In this document: one piece after another, positions 1 to 8,199 of the stretch
Layout: each line of letters begins with the position of its first letter
Numbering within the stretch: the stretch's first letter is position 1
Source of the DNA: Anaerolineae bacterium
GTDB lineage: Bacteria; Chloroflexota; Anaerolineae; Aggregatilineales; Phototrophicaceae
Assembly: GCA_025454525.1 (NCBI GenBank)
Contig: JALOOG010000038.1
Span: 1-32,886 of the forward strand
Reading direction: 5' to 3'
DNA: 32,886 bases
Translations under genes and position numbers: made by a program
The notes under the pieces: generated by a model
Database searches by the model: none
What the model saw: only the letters and a program-made list of their open reading frames with translations
Told to the model about the DNA's origin: nothing

Positions 1-1086
1 GCGATTTTTAAGATCTTTTCGAGTGGAGTCAAGACCAATCGCGATGCGGTCGTTTATCAGTTTGATCGGGAACAGTTAATCGATGGTGTTCAAAAGATGG
101 GCGAGGCGTATAACATCGAAATTTTTCGCTATCAACGGGCGGGCAAGCCGAAAGATGTCGATAACTTTGTCCGTTATGAGCAGATCAAATGGAGTCGCGA
201 TCTTAAACTTGATCTGGTGCGTGGGAACTATGCCGAATTTTCGGAAGTGAAAGTTCGTAGCAGCGTTTACCGTCCCTTCTCAAAGCGCTTTTTGTTTTTT
301 GACCGGGTGTTAAATGAAGAAGTGTACGTTTTCCCGCGCATTTTCCCAACCGTGGCGACTGAACAAGAAAATCGGGTCATCTGTGTATCTGGGATCGGAA
401 GTAACAAACCCTTTCACACACTCATGAGCGATCTTATCCCATGCCTAGACATTTTGGAGAAAACACAATGTTTTCCGTTCTATACCTACAATGAAGACGG
501 ATCAAATCGCCGCGAAAACATCACCGATTGGGCCTTAAAACAATTCCAAGATCACTACCACGACTCGACGATCAGCAAGTGGGACATCTTCTATTATGTC
601 TACGGGGTCTTGCATCACCCCGCCTATCGCGAAAAATACGCCGATAACCTCAAACGCGATCTGCCTCGCATTCCATACTTATCCGACTTTCGACAGGTGA
701 GCGCGATTGGGTCACAATTAGCCGATCTGCATCTGAATTACGAGACGATCGCGCCGTATGATCTGCAATATGTGTGGAAACCAGATCGGCCCGCGTCGTA
801 TCGTGTGGAAAAACTCCGATTGAACAGCGATCGCGATGCGATCACGGTGAACGACAGCTTGACCTTACGCGGCATTCCGTCCGCCGCATTTGACTATCGC
901 TTAGGCAATCGCGCCGCGTTGGAATGGATCATCGATCAATACCAAGTGAAAAAAGATGATCGGAGCGGCATTGTGAGCGATCCGAATCGCTATAGCGACG
1001 ATCCGCAATACATCGTGAAATTGATCGGCCGTGTCACCCAAGTGAGCCTAGAGACCATGCGCTTGATTACCCAGCTACCCGAATGA
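1..1086 (+). CDS. Type ISP restriction-modification enzyme, C-terminal part (partial, runs off left edge)
   Basis: The reading frame is open from base 1, so the true start lies outside the window; 361 residues are visible. The first residues (IFKIFSSGVKTNRDAVVY) match the segment just after the methyltransferase NPPY region in single-chain type ISP enzymes of the LlaGI/LlaBIII kind. The following part resembles the C-terminal specificity domain: VYRPFSKRFLFFD, an aromatic-rich stretch around SKWDIFYYVYGVLHHPAYREKYA, and VWKPDRPASYRVEKLRLN. In the family one polypeptide carries nuclease, SF2 translocase, N6-adenine methyltransferase and target recognition; only the recognition end is present here. 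It stops at 1084-1086, followed by a hairpin repeat. Family assignment is confident, the site recognised is unknown. Confidence 0.82.
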   Translation, partial: AIFKIFSSGVKTNRDAVVYQFDREQLIDGVQKMGEAYNIEIFRYQRAGKPKDVDNFVRYEQIKWSRDLKLDLVRGNYAEFSEVKVRSSVYRPFSKRFLFFDRVLNEEVYVFPRIFPTVATEQENRVICVSGIGSNKPFHTLMSDLIPCLDILEKTQCFPFYTYNEDGSNRRENITDWALKQFQDHYHDSTISKWDIFYYVYGVLHHPAYREKYADNLKRDLPRIPYLSDFRQVSAIGSQLADLHLNYETIAPYDLQYVWKPDRPASYRVEKLRLNSDRDAITVNDSLTLRGIPSAAFDYRLGNRAALEWIIDQYQVKKDDRSGIVSDPNRYSDDPQYIVKLIGRVTQVSLETMRLITQLPE

Positions 1087-1099
1087 TAACATCCCCGTT

Positions 1100-1149
1100 G
1101 GGCCAATTCCCTCAGCCATCTATGGGCTGAGGGCTAGGGTGGGGTTGGA
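1100..1149. repeat. Dispersed hairpin repeat, copy 1
   Basis: About 50 bp lying 13 bp after the type ISP gene. It holds a perfect 9-bp stem (1109-1117 with 1125-1133) and a 7-nt loop, followed by GGGCTAGGGTGGGGTTGGA. The same element with an altered but still paired hairpin is at 15888-15934. It may serve here as a terminator, but no T tract follows the stem. Confidence 0.7.
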
Positions 1150-1223
1150 CAGGAGAAACTTTCCTAAGGTTACAAAGATCCATTTGTTTAGATTTTCCAA
1201 CCTCAACTTGAACAAGGGTTCGC

Positions 1224-1229
1224 TATAAT
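1224..1229 (+). promoter_or_regulatory. Candidate -10 box for the 228-aa protein gene
   Basis: A perfect TATAAT lies 19 bp upstream of the ATG at 1249. No good -35 hexamer is found at 16-18 bp, so this is a partial match only. Confidence 0.4.
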
Positions 1230-1248
1230 CAATGAAATTTAGGTGAGG

Positions 1249-1935
1249 ATGGATAGAGTGATGAACGATACTTGGGGCGCGATCATCGGGCGCTACGAAG
1301 AATTTCGCCAACATGAACATTGGTCAGAGCTGGCAAAAAATATGCTGTTGCTAATCAACGCGATCCAAGCGGATAAGACATTTCCTAAAACGCAACATAC
1401 GATTAGTCATGCGTGGTTGCGGGTGGGGCCGCGTTGCGCCGATCCGCGTTATCGTCCGAGTGTGTGGGTGGGATGGCGCAAGCCGAATTATTATTGGATG
1501 GGAATCGGTTCATTTGGCACACGTCGTCGGATCACCGTGTCAGCAGAGCGGGCCGTACCCATGCTAAAGCTCTACTTGCAACATCTGCATTTGATCGATG
1601 CCGAGTACGCTCCATTTCACCAAGGGGAGACCCCGATCGAAGCGGACGAACCGCTTCTGCCCGTATGGCCCGAAGCGTCGCTCAAAGCACAATATGAAAC
1701 CCTGCCATTAGCGCAAGTATTGCCCACCTTGACTCAAACGGTCATGGAACAAAGTGAGGATCTTCAGGCCTATACGGCACAATTACGCGAACTGCTCAAA
1801 GGGCGGGATCAACTAGAGATTGCGGAAAACGTTCTCGCCGAACTTTTAAAACGCGCTGAACGGATCAATATCGTCTTGACAGTAGCGCTAGAACGCTATC
1901 AGATTCGTCAATTAGAGACCGACCCGCTAAGCTAA
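1249..1935 (+). CDS. Hypothetical protein, 228 aa
   Basis: I do not recognise this family. It is a soluble protein with no signal peptide or membrane span. The N-terminal half holds an aromatic-rich beta-like stretch (PSVWVGWRKPNYYWMGIGSF). The C-terminal third, from about residue 150, is charged and probably helical or coiled coil (LQAYTAQLRELLKGRDQLE, then VLAELLKRAERINIV). In-frame GTG 1243, ATG 1249 and ATG 1261 compete; ATG 1249 has AGG five bases upstream. It sits between a type ISP enzyme and a convergent response regulator and has its own TATAAT, so it is probably monocistronic. A link to the restriction system is possible but unproven. Confidence 0.7.
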   Translation: MDRVMNDTWGAIIGRYEEFRQHEHWSELAKNMLLLINAIQADKTFPKTQHTISHAWLRVGPRCADPRYRPSVWVGWRKPNYYWMGIGSFGTRRRITVSAERAVPMLKLYLQHLHLIDAEYAPFHQGETPIEADEPLLPVWPEASLKAQYETLPLAQVLPTLTQTVMEQSEDLQAYTAQLRELLKGRDQLEIAENVLAELLKRAERINIVLTVALERYQIRQLETDPLS

Positions 1936-1952
1936 TCGTTCGTCTTATGGCT

Positions 1953-1989
1953 GTTTTCAGGAGGTACTTTCGGCGCGAAAGCTGAAAAC
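1953..1989. terminator. Bidirectional hairpin terminator
   Basis: An 8-bp outer stem (GTTTTCAG 1953-1960 with CTGAAAAC 1982-1989) and a 6-bp inner stem (CTTTCG/CGAAAG, 1967-1981) are separated by a 6-nt bulge on one side; the loop is GCG. The hairpin fills the gap between convergent genes ending at 1935 and 1990. Its arms supply a T-rich run in one direction and an A-rich run in the other. Confidence 0.65.
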
Positions 1990-2367
1990 TTAAGTGCTTT
2001 CCACTTGCGAAAGCATCTTTTTCACTTTGGTCACCAGATCATGGTGTAAGATCGGTTTGGGTAGATAATCGTTCGCCCCAGCCTCCATGCCCCGAATCAC
2101 GCTATCGGCATCCCGACGCGCTGATAAGATCAACACGGGCGTATCTAATTTTAATTGGGTGCGGATCATTCCGCATAAGGTGATCCCGTCCGTACCCGGC
2201 ATCATCACATCCAAGATGATCAGATCAGGGACATTCACCGATAAGACACTTAGCGCTTCTTGCGCGTCTTTGGCCTTGAGGACACTAAAGCCGCCGCGTT
2301 CTAACATGATCCCGATTAGGGTGAGCGCGCCGACTTCATCATCTACTACTAAAATTCGTTTTTTCAT
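1990..2367 (-). CDS. Single-domain response regulator (CheY-like receiver)
   Basis: This 125-aa protein is a receiver domain only, with no output domain. Acidic pocket residues are D9 and D10 (VVDDE), the phosphoacceptor is D53 in LIILDVMMPG, the switch residue is S82 in LILSARRD, and the conserved lysine is K104 in YLPKPI. It should act as a phosphorylation relay or bind a partner protein. The ATG at 2367 is chosen because a G-rich ribosome site lies just before it and the domain starts there; a GTG at 2415 would add 16 residues unlike the family. No histidine kinase is adjacent, so its partner is unknown. Confidence 0.88.
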   Translation of the reverse strand: MKKRILVVDDEVGALTLIGIMLERGGFSVLKAKDAQEALSVLSVNVPDLIILDVMMPGTDGITLCGMIRTQLKLDTPVLILSARRDADSVIRGMEAGANDYLPKPILHHDLVTKVKKMLSQVEST

Positions 2368-2527
2368 GTCCCCCCCGCTCCAACAGGGATTCAATTTATA
2401 ACCAGTTTCGGACACTTTAGAGTTTACATGACCTTAGAGCATCACGCAACAATTCAATAACAATTGTTTGCTAGTCACCTTTTTAAAAATTTTTGAGAGT
2501 TCAGCTACTTTTTAACGCCCCCTTACG

Positions 2528-2533
2528 TATAAT
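2528..2533 (+). promoter_or_regulatory. Candidate -10 box of the ABC exporter operon
   Basis: TATAAT lies 44 bp upstream of the ATPase start at 2578. No convincing -35 element is seen. The 2416-2527 stretch also has a small perfect palindrome AACAATTGTT at 2459-2468, of unknown role. Confidence 0.4.
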
Positions 2534-2577
2534 AATAGGGCAGTTTACCTTCAAATTGGCTTAAGAGAGGGGAAAAA

Positions 2578-3486
2578 ATGGTGAATGCAATCCATGTCGA
2601 TCACGTTTCAAAAACTTATGGCTCATTTCGTGCGGTGGATGATCTCAGCTTTGAGGTCAACCAAGGTGAGATCTTCGCGATGTTAGGGCCCAATGGCGCA
2701 GGCAAATCGACCACAATCCGTATGATCCTTGACATCCTCAAACCCGATGTCGGCACGATTAGCGTGTTTGGCGGCCCTTTAACCGATGCCAAAAAAGACC
2801 GGATCGGCTACCTTCCCGAAGAACGCGGCCTTTATCGCAATGTGAAAGTGCTGGAGATGATGACCTACCTCGGCACCCTCAAAGGCATGACCCAACGCAA
2901 CGCTCAATCCCGCAGTAAAGAATTGTTGGAACGCCTAGCGTTGATCGAACATCGCGACAAAAAAGTCAGCGAATTAAGCAAAGGGATGCAGCAAAAAGTC
3001 CAATTCGCCGTCACCGTGTTACATGACCCAGACTTGATTATTGTGGATGAGCCGTTTTCGGGCCTTGATCCGGTGAATACGTTGGTGATCAAAGACCTGA
3101 TGTTAGACATGAAACAACGCGGAAAAGCCGTCGTCATGAGTTCACATGAGATGCACCAAGTGGAAGAAATGGCCGATCGCCTGTTGATGATCAATCGTGG
3201 CCGTCAAGCGCTCTACGGCCCAGTGGATGAAGTCCGGCGACGTTACGCCATCCACGCGGTGATCGTAGAAGGTCAAGGCGCTTGGGAACAATTGTCCGGC
3301 GTGCAACGGGTTGAACCCCATAAAAACGGACGCAACGCCGCGATCTTACACCTTGCGCCCAACGTCACCTCAAATGACCTGTTAGCGACGATCGCCGCCG
3401 CGCCGAATGCCACGATTGAACGGTTTGAATTAGCCGTTCCCAGCTTGAATGACATCTTTATACAGGTGGCCGGCCGCGATGAATAA
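2578..3486 (+). CDS. ABC exporter ATP-binding protein, NatA-like
   Basis: A 302-aa cytoplasmic ATPase that would power the two membrane proteins encoded just downstream. Walker A is GPNGAGKST (residues 37-45), the signature is LSKGMQQK (133-140), and Walker B with the catalytic glutamate is LIIVDEPFSGLDP (153-165); SSHEMHQVEE gives the switch histidine. The region after about residue 215 is an accessory C-terminal domain like that of NatA/YhaQ-type ATPases (DUF4162-like). GAGAGGGG precedes the ATG at a good distance. The stop overlaps the next start by 8 bp. Related systems export sodium, antibiotics or peptides; the substrate cannot be read from sequence. Confidence 0.93.
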   Translation: MVNAIHVDHVSKTYGSFRAVDDLSFEVNQGEIFAMLGPNGAGKSTTIRMILDILKPDVGTISVFGGPLTDAKKDRIGYLPEERGLYRNVKVLEMMTYLGTLKGMTQRNAQSRSKELLERLALIEHRDKKVSELSKGMQQKVQFAVTVLHDPDLIIVDEPFSGLDPVNTLVIKDLMLDMKQRGKAVVMSSHEMHQVEEMADRLLMINRGRQALYGPVDEVRRRYAIHAVIVEGQGAWEQLSGVQRVEPHKNGRNAAILHLAPNVTSNDLLATIAAAPNATIERFELAVPSLNDIFIQVAGRDE

Positions 3487-4744
3487 AATGCTATTGGTGG
3501 CCAAGTACGAGTATCTGTATAACCTGAAGCGTCCGGCGTTTTTGTTCGCGGCCTTTGGAACACCGATCTTTTTTGTGATCATCATGGCCGTGGTGACACT
3601 CGCATCGGCCGGAACCGAGGTGGACCTCGCGACTTATGGGCCGGTGGGCTATGTGGATCAAGCGGATGTCTTGACCACCGGCCAAGCGCATCCAGATTAT
3701 CCGGCGCTGTTTCAATCATTCGAGTCGATCGAATCCGCCCGAACGGCCCTAGATGATGAGGCGATCATCGCGTATATCGAATTGCCAGCAACCTATTTAA
3801 GCACGGGACGGGTGAACCTATACACCTATCAGAGCAGCGTGCCGGAAAATCTGACCGCCGCGATCGAACTCTTCTTGTTGACCAACTTCACCACCGGGAT
3901 CGAATTGCCGTTCACCTTAGAGCGCTTGCAAGAAGGCGTTGATATTCGTGTACAGACCGTCGATGATGGCCGCACCTCCACGCAAGGCGGATTGTTTGTC
4001 ACGCTGTTTTTACCCGTCATCTTTGCGTTTTTGCTGATCACCGCTTCCTTGACCAATAGCGGCTTTTTGATGTCGGGTCTGGTGCAAGAGCGTACCAATC
4101 GCGTGATTGAGATCTTGGTGACCAGCGTCACCCCGCTTCAACTGTTGGCGGGTAAGATCATCGGACTCGGCTTGTTAGGCTTAACCCAAGTGGTGATTCT
4201 ACTCGGCACAACTTATCTAGGGTTAGCCTTGGGGCAAAGTCAAAACCTTGAATTTTTACAAGGTGTCAACTTACCCCCCGCTTTGATCGCCTTGGCATTG
4301 ATCTATTTCTTGGTGACATTCTTCTTTATGGCGGCGCTATTGGCAGGCATCGGCGCGGTGAGTTCCTCTGAACAAGAGAGTCGACAGATCTCCGGCTTTT
4401 TGACGATCCCGTTTATGATCCCGTACCTGTTCTTCATCACCTTCATCACAGAACCGAATGGCACAGTACCGACGATCTTGTCGTTGATCCCGTTTACTGC
4501 GCCGATGTCCGTCTTGATCCGCGTAGGACTCACCGATGTCCCCGCGTGGCAGATCGGGCTGAGTTTGTTGATTTTAGTGCTAACCACCGTGTTTAGCGTG
4601 TGGGCGGGGTCAAAAATGTTCCGGTGGGGGCTATTGCTTTACGGGAAAAAATTCGACTTGCGCGAAGTTGTGCGAGTCATCTTTGGGCGCGCACGTATGG
4701 AAACCAGCACGCCACAAAATATCACTTCACAGGAGTCGGTATGA
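3479..4744 (+). CDS. ABC exporter permease 1, NatB-like (ABC-2 type)
   Basis: A 421-aa membrane protein. One N-terminal span lies at about residues 20-41, then an extracytoplasmic domain of about 150 residues, then five or six spans in the C-terminal half. The typical ABC-2 sequence EERTNRVIEILVTS-like (QERTNRVIEILVTSVTPLQL) follows the second span. The ATG at 3479 overlaps the ATPase stop and has AGGTGG upstream; an earlier in-frame start at 3449 would lie inside the ATPase gene. It is paralogous to the next gene, suggesting a heterodimeric permease. Confidence 0.9.
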   Translation: MNKMLLVAKYEYLYNLKRPAFLFAAFGTPIFFVIIMAVVTLASAGTEVDLATYGPVGYVDQADVLTTGQAHPDYPALFQSFESIESARTALDDEAIIAYIELPATYLSTGRVNLYTYQSSVPENLTAAIELFLLTNFTTGIELPFTLERLQEGVDIRVQTVDDGRTSTQGGLFVTLFLPVIFAFLLITASLTNSGFLMSGLVQERTNRVIEILVTSVTPLQLLAGKIIGLGLLGLTQVVILLGTTYLGLALGQSQNLEFLQGVNLPPALIALALIYFLVTFFFMAALLAGIGAVSSSEQESRQISGFLTIPFMIPYLFFITFITEPNGTVPTILSLIPFTAPMSVLIRVGLTDVPAWQIGLSLLILVLTTVFSVWAGSKMFRWGLLLYGKKFDLREVVRVIFGRARMETSTPQNITSQESV

Positions 4745-5985
4745 ACGCGATATGGCAAGTGTTCCGTTATGAGATCCTCCGCAATGGGCGGCGGCGTGGG
4801 TATCTGTTTACCACGTTCGGTTTTCCGATCGTTGCGTTTCTATTTTTGTTGGTGATGCAAAACATCAATGCCGGTTCTGCCCCAGAACCGGAAGCCGCCG
4901 CCGAAGCGATCACCGAATTTGCGGATTTTGAAGGGATCGAACAAGCCGCTTACATCGATCAATCGGGCTTATTCACTGATGTGCCGGAAGAACCCAACTT
5001 GATCCGCTATACCGATCTTGAGGCCGCCCGGGCCGATCTGATCGCCGATGCGGTGGATGCGGTGTATGTGATCGATCCAGATTTTGCAGACACCGGAAAA
5101 GTAACCCTCATGGTGCGAGAGGTCTCGCTGAATGGGATCACCACCGCGCCCGTATATCACTTGATCTATACCGAGATCGGCGAGTTGATCACAGATCAGC
5201 GGATCTTAGCACGGATGCAAGATCCCGTGAACCTCAACACCATCAACTTGCAACGGGAAGGCACAGAACAGAATGAGGATACCAGCTTTGTGTTGGTATA
5301 TGGCTTTGCGATTTTGTTCGCGATCACCGTTTTTGGCACCAGTGGCTATCTAATGCAAAGTGTGATCGAAGAAAAAGAGAATCGCCTGGTGGAAATCTTG
5401 ATCACCTCGATCCGCCCCGGTCAACTGCTCACGGGCAAGATCTTAGCGTTAGGGACGTTGGGGCTGTTCCAATTGATCGCTTGGATCGGGATTAGCTATC
5501 TTTTGGTGAACTCCCAAGCCAACGGCGCGGCGTTGATCCCGTTTCTAGCGACGCTTCGCATCCCGACCGAACCGTTACCGATCTTGGCGATCTATTTTGT
5601 GTTGGGGTATTTGATGTTTTCGGCAGTGTTCGGGGGGATCGGTGCGATCTCTAATTCGATCTCAGAAGGGCCCCAGCTCTCGGTGATCTTTGTGCTACCG
5701 TCCATGGTGCCGTTTTACCTGTTCCCGATGTTTATCTCACAACCAGACGGCACATTGCCCGTGTTGTTTAGTTTGTTCCCATTGACAGCACCGCTATCGA
5801 TGACCATGCGCTTAGTATCCGCCCCGGTACCGGGTTGGCAGATCGTGATCAGCGTGATCCTCTTGGCATTGACCACGATCGCACTCTTTTGGGCGGCCGG
5901 TCGTTTATTCCGCGTACAATCGCTGTTAGCTGGCAAAGTCCCCAAGTTGCGCGATCTCCCGCGCCTAGTGTTTGAAAAGGCCTAA
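4741..5985 (+). CDS. ABC exporter permease 2, NatB-like (ABC-2 type)
   Basis: A 414-aa paralogue of the preceding permease with the same layout: one N-terminal span, a large outer domain rich in acidic residues, then C-terminal spans preceded by IEEKENRLVEILITSIRPGQ. It starts at the ATGA overlap with the upstream stop, with AGGAGT eight bases before. The longer open frame back to 4600 lies inside the upstream gene and is rejected. Together with 2578-4744 it forms a one-ATPase, two-permease exporter. Divergence between the two permeases makes a recent duplication unlikely. Confidence 0.9.
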   Translation: MNAIWQVFRYEILRNGRRRGYLFTTFGFPIVAFLFLLVMQNINAGSAPEPEAAAEAITEFADFEGIEQAAYIDQSGLFTDVPEEPNLIRYTDLEAARADLIADAVDAVYVIDPDFADTGKVTLMVREVSLNGITTAPVYHLIYTEIGELITDQRILARMQDPVNLNTINLQREGTEQNEDTSFVLVYGFAILFAITVFGTSGYLMQSVIEEKENRLVEILITSIRPGQLLTGKILALGTLGLFQLIAWIGISYLLVNSQANGAALIPFLATLRIPTEPLPILAIYFVLGYLMFSAVFGGIGAISNSISEGPQLSVIFVLPSMVPFYLFPMFISQPDGTLPVLFSLFPLTAPLSMTMRLVSAPVPGWQIVISVILLALTTIALFWAAGRLFRVQSLLAGKVPKLRDLPRLVFEKA

Positions 5986-6026
5986 GCGAGTCAGTGGGCG
6001 ATCACCCGATCACCCACTGACTTAGG
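5981..6026. terminator. Long bidirectional hairpin terminator
   Basis: GTCAGTGGG (5990-5998) pairs with CCCACTGAC (6013-6021). The stem can be extended inward by GATC/GATC and outward by CCTAA/TTAGG around a small bulge. It starts at the last codons of the second permease and ends 3 bp before the convergent nitroreductase stop. Confidence 0.7.
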
Positions 6027-6028
6027 AG

Positions 6029-6685
6029 CTACCACCCGTTCAGGTGGATCACCTCATCAATATTTTTGCGAGAGGTGGTTTTAAACTCCACGCCAATGGG
6101 ATAGGCCAAGGGCAATAAACAACATTGAGTCATCTTTTCATAAGGGATCTTTAACAAGCGGGCTGCTTCTTGTTCCAAAAACAGATGCGAGGTCGTCCAA
6201 GCGCATTCTAAACCGCGTGACCGAGCCGCTTGGATGAAATTCCAGACGGCCGGTAAGGACGCTCCATAAGGACTGGTCATCAACGTGTTCATGTTGCTAG
6301 ACGAGTCCACCCGGCCGGCATAACACGGGATCACTAAAACGGGCATTTGTTGCAGGTGATCGCGGAGATACTCTAAAGACTCGATCAATTGTTGTTGGGT
6401 GAGGCGCGCTTCTTCATTATCTGGGGTGTAGGTGTAGATCGAGTTCGGAAGGTTACGATAATGGTTATCCCATGCCCGCCGATACAGTTGGGCGAACTTG
6501 TCTTTTTTATCCGGATCGGTGATGACCACAAATTGCCAAGTGGGTAACGGCAAGTTGGACGGGGTGCTTAATGCGCTTTCGATACATTCACGGATGACCT
6601 CTAGATCGACCGGACGTTGAAAATCGAAGCGCTTACGGGCAGAACGTGAAGTCGTTAATAATTGTTCAGGAGTGAGATTAAGCAT
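6029..6685 (-). CDS. Nitroreductase-family flavoprotein
   Basis: A 218-aa cytoplasmic oxidoreductase expected to bind FMN and reduce nitro or other substrates with NAD(P)H. Family marks are the N-terminal RSARKRFDFQRPVD, the SPSAxNxQPW-like segment STPSNLPLPTWQFVVI, and a C-terminal region CAWTTSHLFLEQEAARLLKIP. The ATG at 6685 is preferred because AAAGGA lies about 10 bases upstream; a TTG at 6709 would add eight residues. It is monocistronic and convergent with the exporter operon, diverging from the YbjN gene. The physiological substrate is unknown. Confidence 0.87.
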   Translation of the reverse strand: MLNLTPEQLLTTSRSARKRFDFQRPVDLEVIRECIESALSTPSNLPLPTWQFVVITDPDKKDKFAQLYRRAWDNHYRNLPNSIYTYTPDNEEARLTQQQLIESLEYLRDHLQQMPVLVIPCYAGRVDSSSNMNTLMTSPYGASLPAVWNFIQAARSRGLECAWTTSHLFLEQEAARLLKIPYEKMTQCCLLPLAYPIGVEFKTTSRKNIDEVIHLNGW

Positions 6686-6822
6686 CAGGTTAGTGTCCTT
6701 TCGGAACAATGATGAGACGATACCTTAAAATATTAACATATCTGCCCCGTCTAGCAAATAGTAATCAGAGGAAAAACCTCAATGGGACTTATTCACCGGG
6801 CGAATCTCCTGCCGATTAAATC

Positions 6823-6831
6823 TGCTATAAT
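6823..6831 (+). promoter_or_regulatory. Extended -10 promoter for the YbjN gene
   Basis: TGC-TATAAT is an extended -10 element 36 bp before the ATG at 6868, and there is no recognisable -35, as is usual for this promoter class. A small GAGG-A5-CCTC hairpin lies upstream at 6768-6780. Confidence 0.5.
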
Positions 6832-6867
6832 CGATAGATCGCTACCCCAACAAACAAAGGAAGGGCT

Positions 6868-7338
6868 ATGTTATTTCGTCGTCAACCACCACAAAAGCAG
6901 GGCAAAAGCCGCACTTTAGCCGATCACGCCAAAATTGTAGAGTCAATTCTCGCTAAGCTAAACGTTGATCCCGCTCAAGCCAAGTTAAAAACGGTGGAAG
7001 GCTACGGGTGGAGTTTTCGACGGGGTTCGGCGATCATCGAAATTTATGTGACAGAACACGACGGAAAAGGGTATTTTCAGGTACTTGCGCCGATCTTGCA
7101 TTTGCCCACGATTGGCTTACTACAATTGTATCGCCACTTGTTAGAACTCAATTTACAGATGACCGCCGCCTCACTAGGGGTCTATCATGACGTGGTGTAT
7201 GTGTTTAGCGAACGTTTGATCGGCGGATTAGACTTCAACGAAGCCAACGACATCATCACCTTAGTCGCAGGTTACGCCGATACATTCGACAATCAATTGG
7301 TGACCGAGTTCGGCGGCCGCTTATATGGTCAAGCGTAA
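6868..7338 (+). CDS. YbjN domain protein
   Basis: A 156-aa soluble protein with the YbjN / type III secretion chaperone-like fold. Recognisable parts are GWSFRRGSAIIEIYV, GYFQVLAPILHLP, LLQLYRHLLELNLQ and VVYVFSERLIGGLDFNEA. YbjN proteins are small and poorly understood; E. coli YbjN affects stress and motility gene expression. The ATG has GGAAGGG seven bases upstream. The last 18 bp overlap the 3' end of the convergent thioesterase gene. It is alone in its transcription unit. Confidence 0.82.
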   Translation: MLFRRQPPQKQGKSRTLADHAKIVESILAKLNVDPAQAKLKTVEGYGWSFRRGSAIIEIYVTEHDGKGYFQVLAPILHLPTIGLLQLYRHLLELNLQMTAASLGVYHDVVYVFSERLIGGLDFNEANDIITLVAGYADTFDNQLVTEFGGRLYGQA

Positions 7339-8055
7339 TACGGCGCGGGTGATCAACTTTTGATCGCGGTGGATCACGCCGCAAACTTGATCCTCCGCTT
7401 GCCATACCTGCACCGTGAGCAGATCATCCTGTAAAGCGGCTTGTTTGTATTCGATTTGCAGTTTAACAAGGCGTTGATCCCCCCCGCCAGCCAAGCGATG
7501 CGCCTCTAACAGATAAGCGAGATAGGTGGCATTATTGACATGCCCCGCAGGGTCAAGATCGCGCCCTTCGACTCGCCGTGTCATCTGAAAAGCGGTGCTG
7601 GGGACTTCCGGAAATTTGGGAAAAGGTGGACGCGGTTCGCCCGCTGCAACAGGTTCCCCTAAGCTATATGCGCTGACAATTTCCGGTGGAATCGCACTCG
7701 GATAAAGCGTTTGAGCGTTGATAAACACCCAATCGGTAGAAGCCCGCGCCACCTCTATACCGTCCCGAAACACCTCATATTGTCGTAACGATCGCACCCG
7801 CCGAAAGTCATGCACCCACGTTCGCACAGTGAGCCGATCCCCATAATGGAGCGGCGCATGGAGTTCAACCTCCGTCTCATAAGCAAACCATTGAAACCCG
7901 ATCGCTTGATACCGGTGCGCGCTATAACCGACCGCGGCCGATCCGGCAAAGGCCGCCTCTTGCAGGTAGCCTAACAAGACCGGAGCATGTAACTGCCGAC
8001 GGGGATCGCATTCATAATGCCGGATCTGAAACTCAACCGTGTGAAGATAAGCCAT
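7321..8055 (-). CDS. Acyl-ACP thioesterase-like protein (double hotdog)
   Basis: A 244-aa protein of two 4HBT hotdog domains, residues about 3-130 and 155-244. It should hydrolyse acyl thioesters (acyl-ACP or acyl-CoA) in the cytoplasm. The second domain has the conserved GHVNNATYLAYLLE segment, whose asparagine and histidine belong to the active-site region of this family. The first domain has CDPRRQLHAPVLLGYLQEAA. ATG 8055 is chosen because TAAGAG lies upstream at better spacing than for ATG 8061. The 3' end overlaps the convergent YbjN gene by 18 bp. Which chain length it prefers cannot be told. Confidence 0.82.
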   Translation of the reverse strand: MAYLHTVEFQIRHYECDPRRQLHAPVLLGYLQEAAFAGSAAVGYSAHRYQAIGFQWFAYETEVELHAPLHYGDRLTVRTWVHDFRRVRSLRQYEVFRDGIEVARASTDWVFINAQTLYPSAIPPEIVSAYSLGEPVAAGEPRPPFPKFPEVPSTAFQMTRRVEGRDLDPAGHVNNATYLAYLLEAHRLAGGGDQRLVKLQIEYKQAALQDDLLTVQVWQAEDQVCGVIHRDQKLITRAVLRLTI

Positions 8056-8199
8056 GATCATCTCTTAGGTGTAGTACTGAAGACCGGCCTTGATTATGCC
8101 ACAAAATAGCGTCGGATTCCCGTAGGGTAAACGTAGGGGTAAACCGATCGCGATCGCGTTACGATCCCGTGGAAATAAGAGGTGATCGGAGCTTTCCCC

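Noticed and set aside
4600-4740. Earlier start for the second ABC permease
   Set aside because: It lies inside the upstream permease gene; the ATGA overlap with a ribosome site is the normal arrangement.
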